Below, piece by piece: positions 26,034 to 35,663 of a stretch of DNA of 64,000 nt. Numbering within the stretch: position 1 is the first letter of the stretch; each line of letters starts with the position of its first letter. The notes below the pieces were generated by a model that saw only the letters and a program-made list of their open reading frames with translations, did no database searches and was not told the DNA's origin. Source of the DNA: Smittia aterrima. Taxonomy: Eukaryota; Arthropoda; Insecta; Diptera; Chironomidae. The DNA is taken from the NCBI GenBank assembly GCA_033063855.1, contig CP093831.1:3658001-3722000 (forward strand). Reading direction: 5' to 3'. The translations under genes and the position numbers were made by a program.

Positions 26034-26057
26034 TTCCTCAGGCGACCAGAACGTCAC

Positions 26058-26863
26058 ACGCTTCTACAAAGAAATTGTGAAAAACAGCAGGTGGGATGAT
26101 TACAATGGGAAAATTTCGGGACGGGAGAATTTTATCGATTTTATACTTTTTTCTCGGCACTCCCCGAAGCATTCTCGTTTTGATGGAGATCCATCGGTTA
26201 CTGTGGAAGCGAATCAGATGACTTTAACTAGTTAATAACAGCTTTTAATACACAAAATTCAATGTTATTCTTGGAATTTTGTACAAATTAAAAAAAATAT
26301 TGTTTTCTGTCGGCTGGCGTCAGCTGAGCGGATTTTTGCCCGAGCGTTTTCATGAAAATTAAAATTCTTTTATAAAATCGGTCATTGACCTCAAAGGATA
26401 ATTAAAGAAAAATATTTAGATAAGGAAATTGAATTGAATCGTTAGCTTCTTTCGTAATTTTTATTTTCTTTCTTTTAAATCTTTTGTTATACAAAATTTT
26501 CTTCATTCTAAAACTTCCAACTATGAAACTCTCTTACGCTAAAAGGCAAAAACTCAACTTGAGTCATTCATTAAATCTTATTTACATTGTTATTTGGACG
26601 GAATGTTTGTTTTCAGATCTTGATGAGAAAATGGAATTGCAGATCTTTGAAAGGATCAAAATTGCGGACGGAGATTCTGTGCTTGCGCTTTCTATTCTAA
26701 ATGTCGCGTAAAAAACATTCGCGGACGGCTTTGACTTATCTAACTAATGCCTACAGATTCATAAGTTTTTTCAACGCTCTCTCGTTGATTTTTGAAAATA
26801 CTTCTTTGAGCGATGGATGTTTTAGACTTCGGTTGACTCAATTGCATCAAACAACATGGAATA
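26058..26863. other. Intergenic stretch upstream of the six-finger gene
   Basis: It should hold the promoter and any 5' exon of the zinc-finger gene on the minus strand and the 3' UTR of claudin-like gene B. No further gene is recognised. Confidence 0.45.
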
Positions 26864-27653
26864 TTAAGTTTTCGTCTCATGCTCGAGCTCGAATCTCATT
26901 TGAGATTCCTTGAACTGTCTCACTCGTCGCTCTTGTACATGGAATTCTGTGAAGAACAATGTTGCACAAACTCCAGCAGCGAAAGCTCCAATGCAACCAA
27001 GAATGAATGACCATCCAAACCAATTGTTAGCGTAACCAGGCATCCATTTGTTGCGATTACCGAAGCAAGCGAATATTATCACGCCAATACCAGCTAAAGC
27101 TCCAGCAGCCAGCAAGAGATAAGCAGTAATCTGAAACGAAATTTATTAGCTACAAATCGAATCACAGAAATATTTTCTTTTACCTTTATCATAATTAGGA
27201 AATGCTTCTGATCGGGTCCACCGCATAAGAAATAAAGTAAGACAAGAACTAACGAGACAAAAATCGCTATAAACGATAGAGTCATGAAGAACTGCGTGAT
27301 GATCATGAAAGCTGCAAGTGTAGAACAAAAAAAAATGGTTTAATTTATGTTCATTCTCGTTTCGATTGGCTGAACTTACGTGGAATCAAAAACCCGCGAA
27401 TTTCGTCATATCCTGTTGTGAATGGATCGTACACCCATCGGCAACCAACGAAGAATCGTCGTTGATAGTCGTCATTGACGTCAGGCAGTGATCGGAAGCA
27501 ATGAACCCACAAACCAAGTCGATCAAGCTTGGCGCCTGTGATACGATAATCACTCACCAGCCAACTTGGCGTTGAGAAAGCAACGACTATGCAAACGAAT
27601 GCGACTGCAAAGACCGCCACCCCACAATTCCCTGCCAACGTTCGGCGCTTCAT
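26864..27653 (-). CDS. Claudin-like four-pass membrane protein B
   Basis: Exons 27653-27380, 27311-27184 and 27130-26864 (phases 1 and 0) encode 222 residues. The start MKRRTLAGN lies eight bases after an acceptor-like TATTTCAG, so a 5' UTR intron is likely. The first hydrophobic segment (VAVFAVAFVCIVVAFSTPSW) is followed by the claudin loop: GLWVHC, then VGCRWVY. Three more membrane segments follow (ITQFFMTLSFIAIFVSLVLV, AYLLLAAGALAGIGVIIFAC and FILGCIGAFAAGVCATLFF). The tail EFHVQERRVRQFKESQ is charged. The WMPGY..N.FGWSF segment between segments 3 and 4 matches WMPNWEHNNMGWSF in protein C, showing that the two are close paralogues. Role in epithelial junctions or membrane scaffolding is inferred from the superfamily. 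Confidence 0.87.
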
Positions 27654-29606
27654 GTCTTCCCTGAAATAAAAGCGAAAAATAAATTTGACGGAATTTCTAC
27701 AAAGTTGCGAAATGCTTCGCGGTTGATTGAACAGGCGAGGGTGAATTTCAATTCATTTTTGAGGAGAGAATTTTTCAAAAAGTTTCAACTTGATTATCAA
27801 CTTTTTTCGATCTTGTGCAACAAGTCGTTGGAAATTAAATTGAAAAAACTTTTGCTGGAATGTTCAAATGGTCTGAGGGTTGAAGCAAATTCTTTCCAAA
27901 CTGATTCTGATCGGAGTTTTGAAATTGTTTTGAGTTGTTTAATTGCTCTTTTAAAGTTCCAACGTCGACCTTCGTCAAGGGATGAGAATGAGTTGTTGAA
28001 TTGTGAAATCTGTGACCGCAAATATGTTTCTTCATATTCATAATAGCTTTGCCATTGAAATTCACATACGCCACGATCGTCGGAAGGAACAGAAGTCGCA
28101 ATCGTTTGAGACAATCGTCGAGCATTGAGCAACTTCTGAGGTTTCAAATGCAATTCGCACGGTCGAAGTTTGTGATAAAAGCGCAGCGGTTGAACTTGCA
28201 TGTAATGCAGCACATGCTTGAGTTCTAAACGTGGAGCGATTATAATTAATTGTGGGAAACTTTTGAGTGAAACAAAGGCAACAGTCGACGCCACGACAAT
28301 AAAGTTCGAGAACTATAACTTCGCGAATTGATTTCTGGCTTCAAACGCAATTTCAAATTTGATTTTTAAGAATTTCTTCGTCAAAATAAAAACAAAACAT
28401 CAGCGAATTGAGTCACTGAGAACAACATTTTGAGAGATCGAGTGGCACATGCAAGCAACGAAACGACGACACAGAGCGATGTTAAACAATTTTACTAATG
28501 CTCGGGCGTTTTCCCTTTGAATTCAATTTTGTTTCTAAGAATTCTCGACCCTCTGCGCATTTTTCACGCACTTTGTCACTTCAATCGATCGATAACTCGT
28601 GAAAATTCACATTGCTCCATCAAATATTTTATCAAACTTCCACGTTTACTGTGAAAAACATTCTCAAACATGTTGAGAAACTTTCATTTTCCGCACGAAA
28701 TTTTACTAGAAATCCACAGAAAATCAAACATGGCGATTTACGTACATCGTAATTGAGTTGAAATTAAACAATACGCAGCCGAAAAATTAAATCAAACTTT
28801 CTTAGAACACGCACAAACTAACAACCGACCGACCCAATTCAATACCAAACGATAACTAAACTCGCTTTCTTACAAAGTCTTGACGCGCCCAGAGAGCAAA
28901 TCTGAGTTTTGCTGCATGTCGTTTTCTTCTTATGATCACTTGAAATATCCAAAGACGACGAAAAATTTCTGTGTGTGCTGCTCGCTTAATGAAATCAATA
29001 TAACTGAGACTCGCGAGCGCGAAGCAAACGAACAAAAGAGAATTGGAAAGAGACGGCGAGAATGTTGCACAAACACAAAATACCTGTTAAGCCACACGCG
29101 AGAGTTTGAAACTGACGATTTAATTTAAAAATCGAGAAGGAAACAAAAGATTTCAATGATTTTGTTGCAAAAGAAAATATTTTTGTTGATTACAATTTTT
29201 AAAATTAGAAAGATTCATCGATCATTTCATTTATAAATCGCCAAGAAACTTAAAAGCAAACGAAAGAGCGTGAAACGTCTGGACAACGGCTATTCAATTC
29301 TCATTAGCAACATGCGAGACATGAAAGAGAATTTCCACTTAGCTCTCCGCAAACATGAATCACCATCGACAAATGAATTATTTTTTAATGAATTTTATTC
29401 TTTGAAAGTTTTGTCAAAAATACAAATTTTCCTTAACATTAATGGACGGATATGCGTAATTGCTTTCTAAGGCATTTTCGGGAATTGTCTTCTCTCTGAG
29501 ATTAAAAGAAGTTTCTAAACTATTTGAGAATGTTTTGTTAAGATCCAAGATTTAAGTTAATCAACTTAATATGAGATTCTTATTCGATCGGAATTTGATT
29601 AAAAAT
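27654..29606. other. Intergenic stretch between claudin-like genes B and C
   Basis: Probably holds the 5' UTR and promoter of gene B and the 3' end of gene C. Open frames here (for example 27797-28294 on the minus strand, 165 codons) have no recognisable domain, membrane segment or splice partners. Confidence 0.4.
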
Positions 29607-30334
29607 CTAAATGTCAGTGTGTCCACCGTACTTTCGTCTGTCGTCCATCGAGTAAGCAGCTTCGCGATTACCAATCTCGTTCAATCTTTTATATTTCAAG
29701 CGTCTTGCTTCGACGAGGAAAAGAATTCCAGCTGGGAAGAGCATGACGGAGCCTGGACATGCAAGAGCAAATGACCAGCCCATGTTGTTGTGTTCCCAGT
29801 TTGGCATCCAGTCACGAGAATCTCCATAGCAGCCGAACAAAATAACTGCGAAGAGCGCGAAGAATCCAGCAGCCACTAAGCAACTTCCGTTCGTTAAAAG
29901 CAAGTGAATGTATCGCTCGTGATCTTTTGAGCATGTCAAGAATAAAAGTGTCAACAAACACGACACCAGCAGCAACGTGAACGCCAACGTAAAGAAGAAT
30001 TGAACTGTGAGGAAGAACGACGGAAGAAGGAAATCGTGGATTATGTAGTATTCCTCTTCGAAGACCCACATGCAGCCTGAGTAGCGAACATCATAGAAAC
30101 GATGGATATCTTGAAAGTTTTGCAAGCAAACCGTCCACAGTCCTAAAATCGAAACAAAATAAGACCCCACCCGAATTAAAATATTTTCGACTTACCGAGG
30201 TTTGTGAATTTCGGATGAGTGAGCTTTCCATCTGTCTGAAGCCAATAAGGAGTTATGAAAGCAATGAAGATCAAAGCGAAGGCTCCAAATGTGAATCCAA
30301 CCGCGTATTTTGAAGTTTTAGTTCGAGCTCCCAT
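29607..30334 (-). CDS. Claudin-like four-pass membrane protein C
   Basis: Two exons, 30334-30196 and 30142-29607 (phase 1), encode 224 residues. MGARTKTSKYAVGF leads into the first membrane segment, then PYWLQTDGKLT, GLWTVC and SGCMWVF give the claudin W-GLW-C-C loop. Three long hydrophobic segments follow (FFLTVQFFFTLAFTLLLVSC, NGSCLVAAGFFALFAVILFG and FALACPGSVMLFPAGILFLV). The C-terminus is charged and cytoplasmic. The intron in the extracellular loop differs in position from that in genes A and B, and the intron between segments 2 and 3 of gene B is absent. The MGAR start makes N-myristoylation conceivable but not shown. It is divergent from the dehydratase gene, with 206 bases between the start codons. 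Confidence 0.88.
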
Positions 30335-30540
30335 TTTCAAGACCGATTCACTCGACTGCTGTCAATTTATGTGAGAAATGAGTTGTCGCGTTTCTTTAAA
30401 ACTTTTTTTAACATTGGGCAAGACTTAATTCGTCAGTAAAACGCTTTGAAACAGAAACACCCTTCTCTGTACATACTCACACGATTTACTTTCGTTTCAA
30501 TTATTTTTCCAAGTGTTCTTACTTAGTCTTTACTCGCTCA
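30335..30540. promoter_or_regulatory. Bidirectional promoter region (claudin-like C / dehydratase)
   Basis: The 206 bases between two divergent start codons must carry both 5' UTRs and core promoters. No TATA box stands out. This is inferred from position alone. Confidence 0.4.
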
Positions 30541-32539
30541 ATGATGACGACGGACGCACAACGTAAATCTCAACGCTCGAGGGAGCCCTCGCCATTAACA
30601 AAATACTATTTGATATTGTACAATGTTCTTCAAGTTGCTGGGTAAGTTAAATAACTTGTAATCAATTCAATGAACGTAACAAATTGCTAAGATCAGCGAT
30701 CAACCTTTGAGATTGTTGTGAGTTCCTGAATTAATCAAAAGTTCAAGAAGGTTTCGTGTTTTGACGGCTTAGCGGTTTGTGACGTCTTCAAAATTTATGG
30801 AAATCAAGTTTAATGACGTCAACGGTCACTCTCTCTTTTAGATGGTCTTACATGCTCTACCAACTGATTGCATACTACACAATCCACCGAGATACGCAAC
30901 AAACTCTTTGGGAGTACATCAGTTGGACGGTCATTATCTTTCAGAATGCCGCTGTTTTGGAGGTGAGTGAATGACCTAATTATGAAAAAGTTAAAAGAAA
31001 ACTTGAGAAGAGCCACGAAAATTTTGAATGTTAATTCGACTTTGAACTCTTGAATTTTAATTCCTAAAATAAAGAAAACAATTTGTGCTTTCAGATTCTT
31101 CACGTTGCGTTCGGACTCGTCAAGAGTAATTTGTTCATCACAACAATGCAAGTCTTGTCACGAGTGATGGTCGTTTGCGGTGTGATTCTCGCAACTCCAA
31201 CAGGGAAAGTGTCACCTGGTGTACCGCTTGCATTGTTAGCTTGGACTGTTACTGAAATCATCCGATACAGTTACTACGCTTTCAACTTACTTGGATCAGT
31301 ACCTCACATTCTCGTGTTCTTAAGGTGAGTTTTTATTTTTAGAATTCTTCTTCTCGGAAAGAACGAATAGAAAAAAAAACTTATTTTGTGTGGTTAAACT
31401 TGACACACTCACTTTAATTTATTTTGGACAAACGCGACGCATGAACCTTTGCGCTGGTTTGAAATTTGTTTTCTGTCAAACTACATTCATCCGAATCAAG
31501 CCCGGATAGCTCAGTTGGTAGAGCGTGGGACTTTTATACGCATACAAGCTAAAAAGACATCCTAAGGTCCAGGGTTCAAGTCCCTGTTCGGGCGAGAACT
31601 TTTTTGTTAATTTTTTTTAAGAATTTATTTTATTTTTAATTTTTTAATTAAAAGAATTAAATTTTTAATTAAAAAATAGAAAAAGAAAAAAGTTTGCCCA
31701 CGTCGGAAAAATCAGAAAATTAACTTAGAGCGATCGATGTTCTTCAAATAGAATTTCAACATCGTCTGCATCTCTCACAATTGCAAAATGCATCAAGCGC
31801 TTCATTTCTGATGTGCATTAACTTGTTGTGAGAAGGTAAAGGTTTGATGTTGCGTAAATAGTCCAACGAACGAACGAGCTAGCGATCGATTGGTTTCGCA
31901 TGGTTTAGCGCAGAATCATTTCGAGGTTTTCTCACGAGCCAACTCAATTATCGTCGTCTTATCAAACGATAATTAATTTTAAATTGCTTAATAATCAAAT
32001 TCTGTAATTAAAAAATTTCTAAGATAAAAAAAATTAACAAAAAAGTTCTCGCCCGAACAGGGACTTGAACCCTGGACCTTAGGATGTCTTTTTAGCTTGT
32101 ATGCGTATAAAAGTCCCACGCTCTACCAACTGAGCTATCCGGGCTTGATTCGGATGAATGTAGCTTGACAGAAAACAAATTTCAAACCAACGCAAAGGTT
32201 CATGCGTCGCGTTTGACCAAAATAAATTTATAAATTAATTATTTTATTTTCCTAATTTTTCAAATTATTCCATTTTCATTTTTTAGATACACAACTTTCA
32301 TCGCTCTTTATCCAATTGGAGTTACTGGAGAGCTCTTGTGCTTCTACTGGGCACAATCACATGTCAGGGAAACTAAGCAATGGAGCGTCGAGATGCCAAA
32401 TCCTGCTAACGCTACCTTCTCTTACTTCTACTTCTTGTGGGCTGTCATGCTTTCGTACATTCCACTATTTCCTCAAATGTACTTGCACATGTTCGCACAG
32501 CGCAAGAAGATTCTTGGATCGGGTTCTCGACCTCTTTAA
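30541..32539 (+). CDS. Hacd: Very-long-chain 3-hydroxyacyl-CoA dehydratase (PTPLA/HACD family)
   Basis: Exons 30541-30641, 30842-30962, 31095-31324 and 32287-32539 encode 234 residues. The enzyme removes water from 3-hydroxyacyl-CoA in the third step of microsomal very-long-chain fatty-acid elongation, in the ER membrane. Family marks are KYYLILYNVLQVAGWSYMLY near the start, TTMQVLSRVMVV, WTVTEIIRYSYYAFNLL, and YPIGVTGE. The last supplies Tyr159 and Glu166, spaced seven residues apart as are the catalytic Tyr/Glu pair of yeast Phs1. About six hydrophobic segments are visible. The C-terminus has basic residues (HMFAQRKKILG), compatible with ER retention. No p23 domain, so it is of the HACD1/2 type rather than HACD3. 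The last intron (962 bases) carries two tRNA genes in inverted orientation. AATAAA lies at 32622. Confidence 0.95.
31416..31619 (+). repeat. Left arm of 204-base inverted repeat around tRNA-Lys
   Basis: This arm is complementary to 32026-32229 with only about three substitutions seen by eye and no gaps. Homology starts at AATTTATTTTGG and ends in the T-run after the tRNA. The whole tRNA gene plus about 85 bases of 5' flank and about 24 bases of 3' flank are duplicated. Confidence 0.9.
31501..31595 (+). tRNA. tRNA-Lys(TTT) with a 22-base intron, copy 1
   Basis: All four arms fold: acceptor stem GCCCGGA with TTCGGGC and discriminator G, D arm TAGCTCAGTTGGTAGAGC, anticodon stem TGGGA/TCCTA (one G-U), T arm CAGGGTTCAAGTCCCTG. 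The anticodon is TTT at 31534-31536. The intron is at 31538-31559, at the canonical place one base 3' of the anticodon, and it holds AAAAG that can pair with CTTTT around the anticodon. Without the intron the gene is 73 bases and nearly identical to the usual animal tRNA-Lys body. A and B box promoters are intact and a T-run lies six bases downstream as a Pol III terminator. It lies in the sense direction within the last dehydratase intron. Confidence 0.92.
32026..32229 (-). repeat. Right arm of 204-base inverted repeat around tRNA-Lys
   Basis: Reverse complement of 31416-31619. The tRNA part is identical and the flank differs at a few single bases (for example GCTGG versus GTTGG). The spacer between arms is about 406 bases without recognisable content. 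Confidence 0.9.
32050..32144 (-). tRNA. tRNA-Lys(TTT) with a 22-base intron, copy 2
   Basis: Identical in sequence, intron included, to the copy at 31501-31595 but on the opposite strand, antisense to the host dehydratase gene. Stems, anticodon, internal promoters and the downstream T-run are all intact, so it should be a functional gene. Confidence 0.92.
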
Positions 32540-32621
32540 ACGGACAAACCTCATGAAAACTTTTTGGTGGATGAAGGAAAATTTAATGGTGAGAAAGCAG
32601 AAAATCTTTTTCTGAAAAGGG

Positions 32622-32627
32622 AATAAA
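32622..32627 (+). terminator. Poly(A) signal of the dehydratase gene
   Basis: AATAAA 83 bases after the stop codon, within the 98-base gap before the convergent SBP2 stop. Confidence 0.6.
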
Positions 32628-32637
32628 AATTGTATTT

Positions 32638-33560
32638 TTACAAAACATCAACTGATTGAGCTTTATTATAATTTCTTCTTTCTAACTCGACAAGCTTAAG
32701 TAAATGGGAAACGTTGTCTGACGTTCCTTGATAATCAAAGATCCCAACTAGACTTACAGGAACTTTCTTTAGAAGCAAGTAACCGATGTGTCGTCGTTTA
32801 ATACTAAAGACGTAAGGAATTTTATGTTGATCGGCAAGAGATTTGATTTCATCAATGAGTTTATCGACTTCCGAGTTTCTTTCCAAGTCTGGCGCTAATA
32901 TCACAAGTTTAAGACGTTTCACGACGAGAAATTTTCTGACTTCTTTGAATCCAACAACGTAACGTTTGTTCGCATTTGCCTTCACTGAAATTAAGACATT
33001 TTAGATGGGTGGTGTGTGATCGAAGCTTTCGCTTTACCTGGATTCTGTTGAAATTTGTTTTCTTGGAACTTGAAGAGATCTTTTAAGATAAGTTCAGTTA
33101 GTTTTTTAATTTCCGGAGTTATGAACTGATTGCAATATTCTCTGAAGTTTCTGGAATGTTGAATTGGAAGATTCTGATGAGTTACAGGAGGCAACACTTG
33201 AGGATTCGCTTGCTTTTGCTTCTCACTCAAATGAAGTTCAGCGATTTTGTCAATGACACTTTCAGTCTTATCATCGAGATTTTCCTCTGAAGTTTCAACA
33301 ATCACTCTCTTGGTAGATCTCTCTTTAAGAATTCTCTTCTTGATTGTCGTGATTTTCTTTTTGCGAACTTTTCCTCGTTTCTTAATTTGTTTTGAAACTT
33401 TAACTCTCGTCACTCGATTCGTCTTCTTGTTCTTCTGCTTGACAACCACAAAATCAAAAAGATTGAAGCATTTCTTGATCTTCCTCGATCGTTTTTTCTG
33501 CTCTGGAGACGTCTTTTCATTTGAATCTTTCATTTTTATACAATTTTTTAGAAAACTCAA
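32638..33560 (-). CDS. SBP2: SECIS-binding protein 2 (SBP2), short insect form
   Basis: Two exons, 33560-33038 and 32984-32638 (phase 1), encode 289 residues. A second in-frame ATG at 33533 (MKDSNEK) may be the real start. The first 100 residues are very Lys/Arg-rich and probably nuclear- or RNA-binding. FREYCNQFITPEIKKL and LFKFQENKFQQNP lead into the L7Ae-type RNA-binding domain, with VGFKEVRKFL, LKLVILAPDLE, IPYVFSIKRRHIGYLL and VPVSLVGIFDYQG, all matching the SBP2 C-terminal half. SBP2 binds the SECIS element of selenoprotein mRNAs and recruits the Sec-specific elongation factor to recode UGA. Like the Drosophila protein it lacks the long N-terminal half of vertebrate SBP2. Its presence implies that this species keeps selenoprotein synthesis (inference). 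It converges with the dehydratase gene and diverges from mRpL23. Confidence 0.9.
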
Positions 33561-33658
33561 AATGTAAACAAAATGTTTTGTAGTTTGCCTTCCCGTTCAA
33601 GTGAGGGGACCACAAGTGCGAATTTTCAAAGCAAGAAAATTTAGAAAATTCAATTAAA
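33561..33658. promoter_or_regulatory. Bidirectional promoter region (SBP2 / mRpL23)
   Basis: Only 98 bases separate the divergent start codons, so both core promoters must lie here or overlap the coding ends. No TATA box is evident. Confidence 0.45.
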
Positions 33659-34181
33659 ATGTCAACACGATGGTATCCACTTTATCAACGAGGTAATCCT
33701 CAACTTCGAGTGTTTCTGCCCAACTTTTGGATGAAGATCGTTCGACCTGAACACAGACAACCTGAGAACATCGTGACTTTTCATGTATCGATGGAAATGG
33801 TAAGAATCTTATTAATTTCCCAAAGTACAGAGACTTACACTTTTGAATCAAACTTTTTAGACAGAATATGACATTAGAAACTATCTCAAAAATATCTACA
33901 AGCTTCCAGTCGTCGATGTCCGAGCGAGAATTGCAATGGGTGAAGCTAAACGGGATCCTCGTGTCGGCTACGTTAAGAAAGCTGAAGATTATAAAGTCGC
34001 TTATGTTACTCTTCCCAAGGAAGTTAACTTCGTGTTCCCAGACACTTTCCCAAGCGATGCAGAAGCAAAAGTCCAACGAAGAGAAGACGAGAAATCGTTG
34101 GATGCATCGAAGGAGGTGCACAAGAAATTCCTCGATCGCAGTAGCAAAAGAAAAGGATTGCCGGGATGGTTTTCATTCTAA
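33659..34181 (+). CDS. mRpL23: Mitochondrial large-subunit ribosomal protein uL23m
   Basis: Exons 33659-33799 and 33861-34181 (phase 0) encode 153 residues. The start MSTRWYPLYQRGNPQLRVFLP matches the typical N-terminus of metazoan mRpL23. MTEYDIRNYLKNIYKLPVVDV and the segment ending in DYKVAYVTLP form the L23 fold that binds 23S-like rRNA at the exit tunnel of the mitoribosome. The basic C-terminus (FLDRSSKRKGLPGWFSF) is also typical. No classical cleavable presequence is evident, as in other insect members. AATAAA occurs at 34224, and the gene converges on RpL30 with 119 bases between stop codons. Confidence 0.95.
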
Positions 34182-34223
34182 ATCGAAGTCTTTAGTTCTG
34201 CTGTAATAGATTTTAGTTTTCAC

Positions 34224-34229
34224 AATAAA
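34224..34229 (+). terminator. Poly(A) signal of mRpL23
   Basis: AATAAA 43 bases after the stop codon. Confidence 0.65.
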
Positions 34230-34300
34230 AAAGCGATTTCAAAATAATTTCTTTTTGTTATCTGATGGAATTTTATTTCAAGTTCATGAATGATAACATT

Positions 34301-35099
34301 TTAGTTTCCAGTTTGGGCTTCTGGCAATGTGCGGATGATATCGGAGTCACCAGCGTCAGTGATCGACAAGGTGCACACGCGGAAGTAACGACCGCAAGCT
34401 GTTCCCAATTCGATGTTGTTGCCGTTGTAATGATGAACTCCGGTCTTGGCCAACATAGCGTAGTATTCGATCTCGGATTTTCTAAATGAATTTAAGACAT
34501 GTTATCGACGCTGTGCTTGCGAGAAGCGATGTTGGAACCATTCAGGAGTTGTGAGAGAAGTTGATGTCCACCTAAAGATTACTCCATAGCGTTTCCATCG
34601 GACTCATACTTCTCAGTCACTTTTGGTGACTCCATATGGTTCCATTTTACATCGACAAAGTAGAAAAGGAAACTCTACTTCTCAGTAATCTTTCAACCAG
34701 TTCTTACCTCAAATGTGGGGTGTTGTTGGCGATGATGATCAACTTAGCCTTTCCTTGACGGAGAGTCTTCAAAGTTTGCTTGTAGCCGAGGCAGAATTTG
34801 CCTGACTTCATCACCAAAGCCAAACGGGCATTGATGGATTCTAGCGCCTTTTTCTAAAATGAAACAAAAGTTGAGCGACCATTAGTTGAGTGAATTGAAT
34901 GTTTCATTGATAACCTTAAAATTAGGAAACATGATTTCTGAGATAGAAACGACTTTAAAGAAATGTAGATATTGGAAAGTAATCCCAGCGTGTCAATTGT
35001 TCTCAGTAATTTAGAGAAACTTTGCTGAATTTAATCAATTTTCTTGAGAATGAAGAACAAATTTTTCAATCAACTTACTTGCTTCTTTTGAGCAACCAT
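34301..35099 (-). CDS. RpL30: Cytosolic ribosomal protein eL30
   Basis: Coding exons 35099-35079 (21 bases: MVAQKKQ), 34853-34708 and 34481-34301 encode 115 residues. Landmarks are LESINARLALVMKSGK, LGYKQTLKTLRQGKAKL, IIANNTPHLRKSEIEYYAML, HHYNGNNIELGTACGRYFR and SITDAGDSDII, all diagnostic for eL30. It is a 60S ribosomal protein of the L7Ae fold that in yeast also binds its own transcript. A donor-like CAG/GTAGG at about 35222 upstream suggests a non-coding first exon, as is usual for ribosomal protein genes. The intron at 34482-34707 contains a folded 118-base element. A poly(A) signal in minus sense lies near 34272. Confidence 0.96.
34575..34692 (-). ncRNA. Candidate structured RNA inside the RpL30 intron
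   Basis: On the RpL30 strand the element begins AAGATTACT and ends with its exact complement AGTAATCTT, which closes a long hairpin. Inside, AGTAGA/TCTACT and AGTCAC/GTGACT form two more stem-loops. Two half-units share ACTGAGAAGTA at their start and ATGGA-A-C-..TATGGAGT at their end, so the element looks like a diverged tandem duplication. Introns of ribosomal protein genes often host snoRNAs, but clear C/D or H/ACA boxes are not certain (CTGA occurs twice, ACA near the end). It could also be a small mobile-element remnant. Confidence 0.35.
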
Positions 35100-35663
35100 C
35101 TTGATGCTTTTTGATTAGATGAGGTTCCGATCACTGCAATAAACAGATTTAGAGTTTAATTAAACTTGTTGTACAACTATAAACTTGATTTTTAATTAAA
35201 TAATTAAGAGAACGTGTTGCCTACCTGAGAGTTCGAACGAAAAGAAAGATTTCGAAAGTTCGATCACAAACGTGAGTCGACGCTTCAAAGAATTTACAAC
35301 GCGTCGACTTGCAGAAATTTTCTTAAAGCATCGCTTTGAGTGTTTCTGAACCCAAAATACAAATTCACTTCGATTAATAATCAAAATTCCGCGATTTGTG
35401 TGTAGAAAATCGTTTGGCTTCGGTTTGGACCTGTTCTTCACCTTAAAGGTCTTCTGACTATCTAGAAATTGAAGAAGTGAATGTGATAAATCTGTTAAAA
35501 AATCACTTTTTAAAAGTGTTGCGAAAAAAAAATTGAGTGATTCATTTAAAAAAATTCTTTTGAGAGAATTTTACTTTTGGGATTAATAAGCGTTAAGCAT
35601 CATCGACACCATCTTCACTCTCTTATCATCGTAAGCAGATAAAAAAAAGTAAAAGCGACAAAG
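35100..35663. promoter_or_regulatory. Divergent promoter region (RpL30 / lap)
   Basis: The 564 bases between start codons should hold the non-coding first exon of RpL30 and the 5' UTR of lap. Nothing else is recognised. Confidence 0.4.

Noticed and set aside
26034..26057. Start of the six-finger protein at 26057 (TFWSPEEM frame)
   Set aside because: The first codon there is GTG, not ATG. The first real ATG is at 26033, though an upstream exon may extend the protein.
27797..28294. 165-codon minus-strand frame upstream of claudin-like gene B
   Set aside because: Not recognisable, no signal peptide or domain, and it overlaps the likely 5' UTR region of gene B; judged to be chance.
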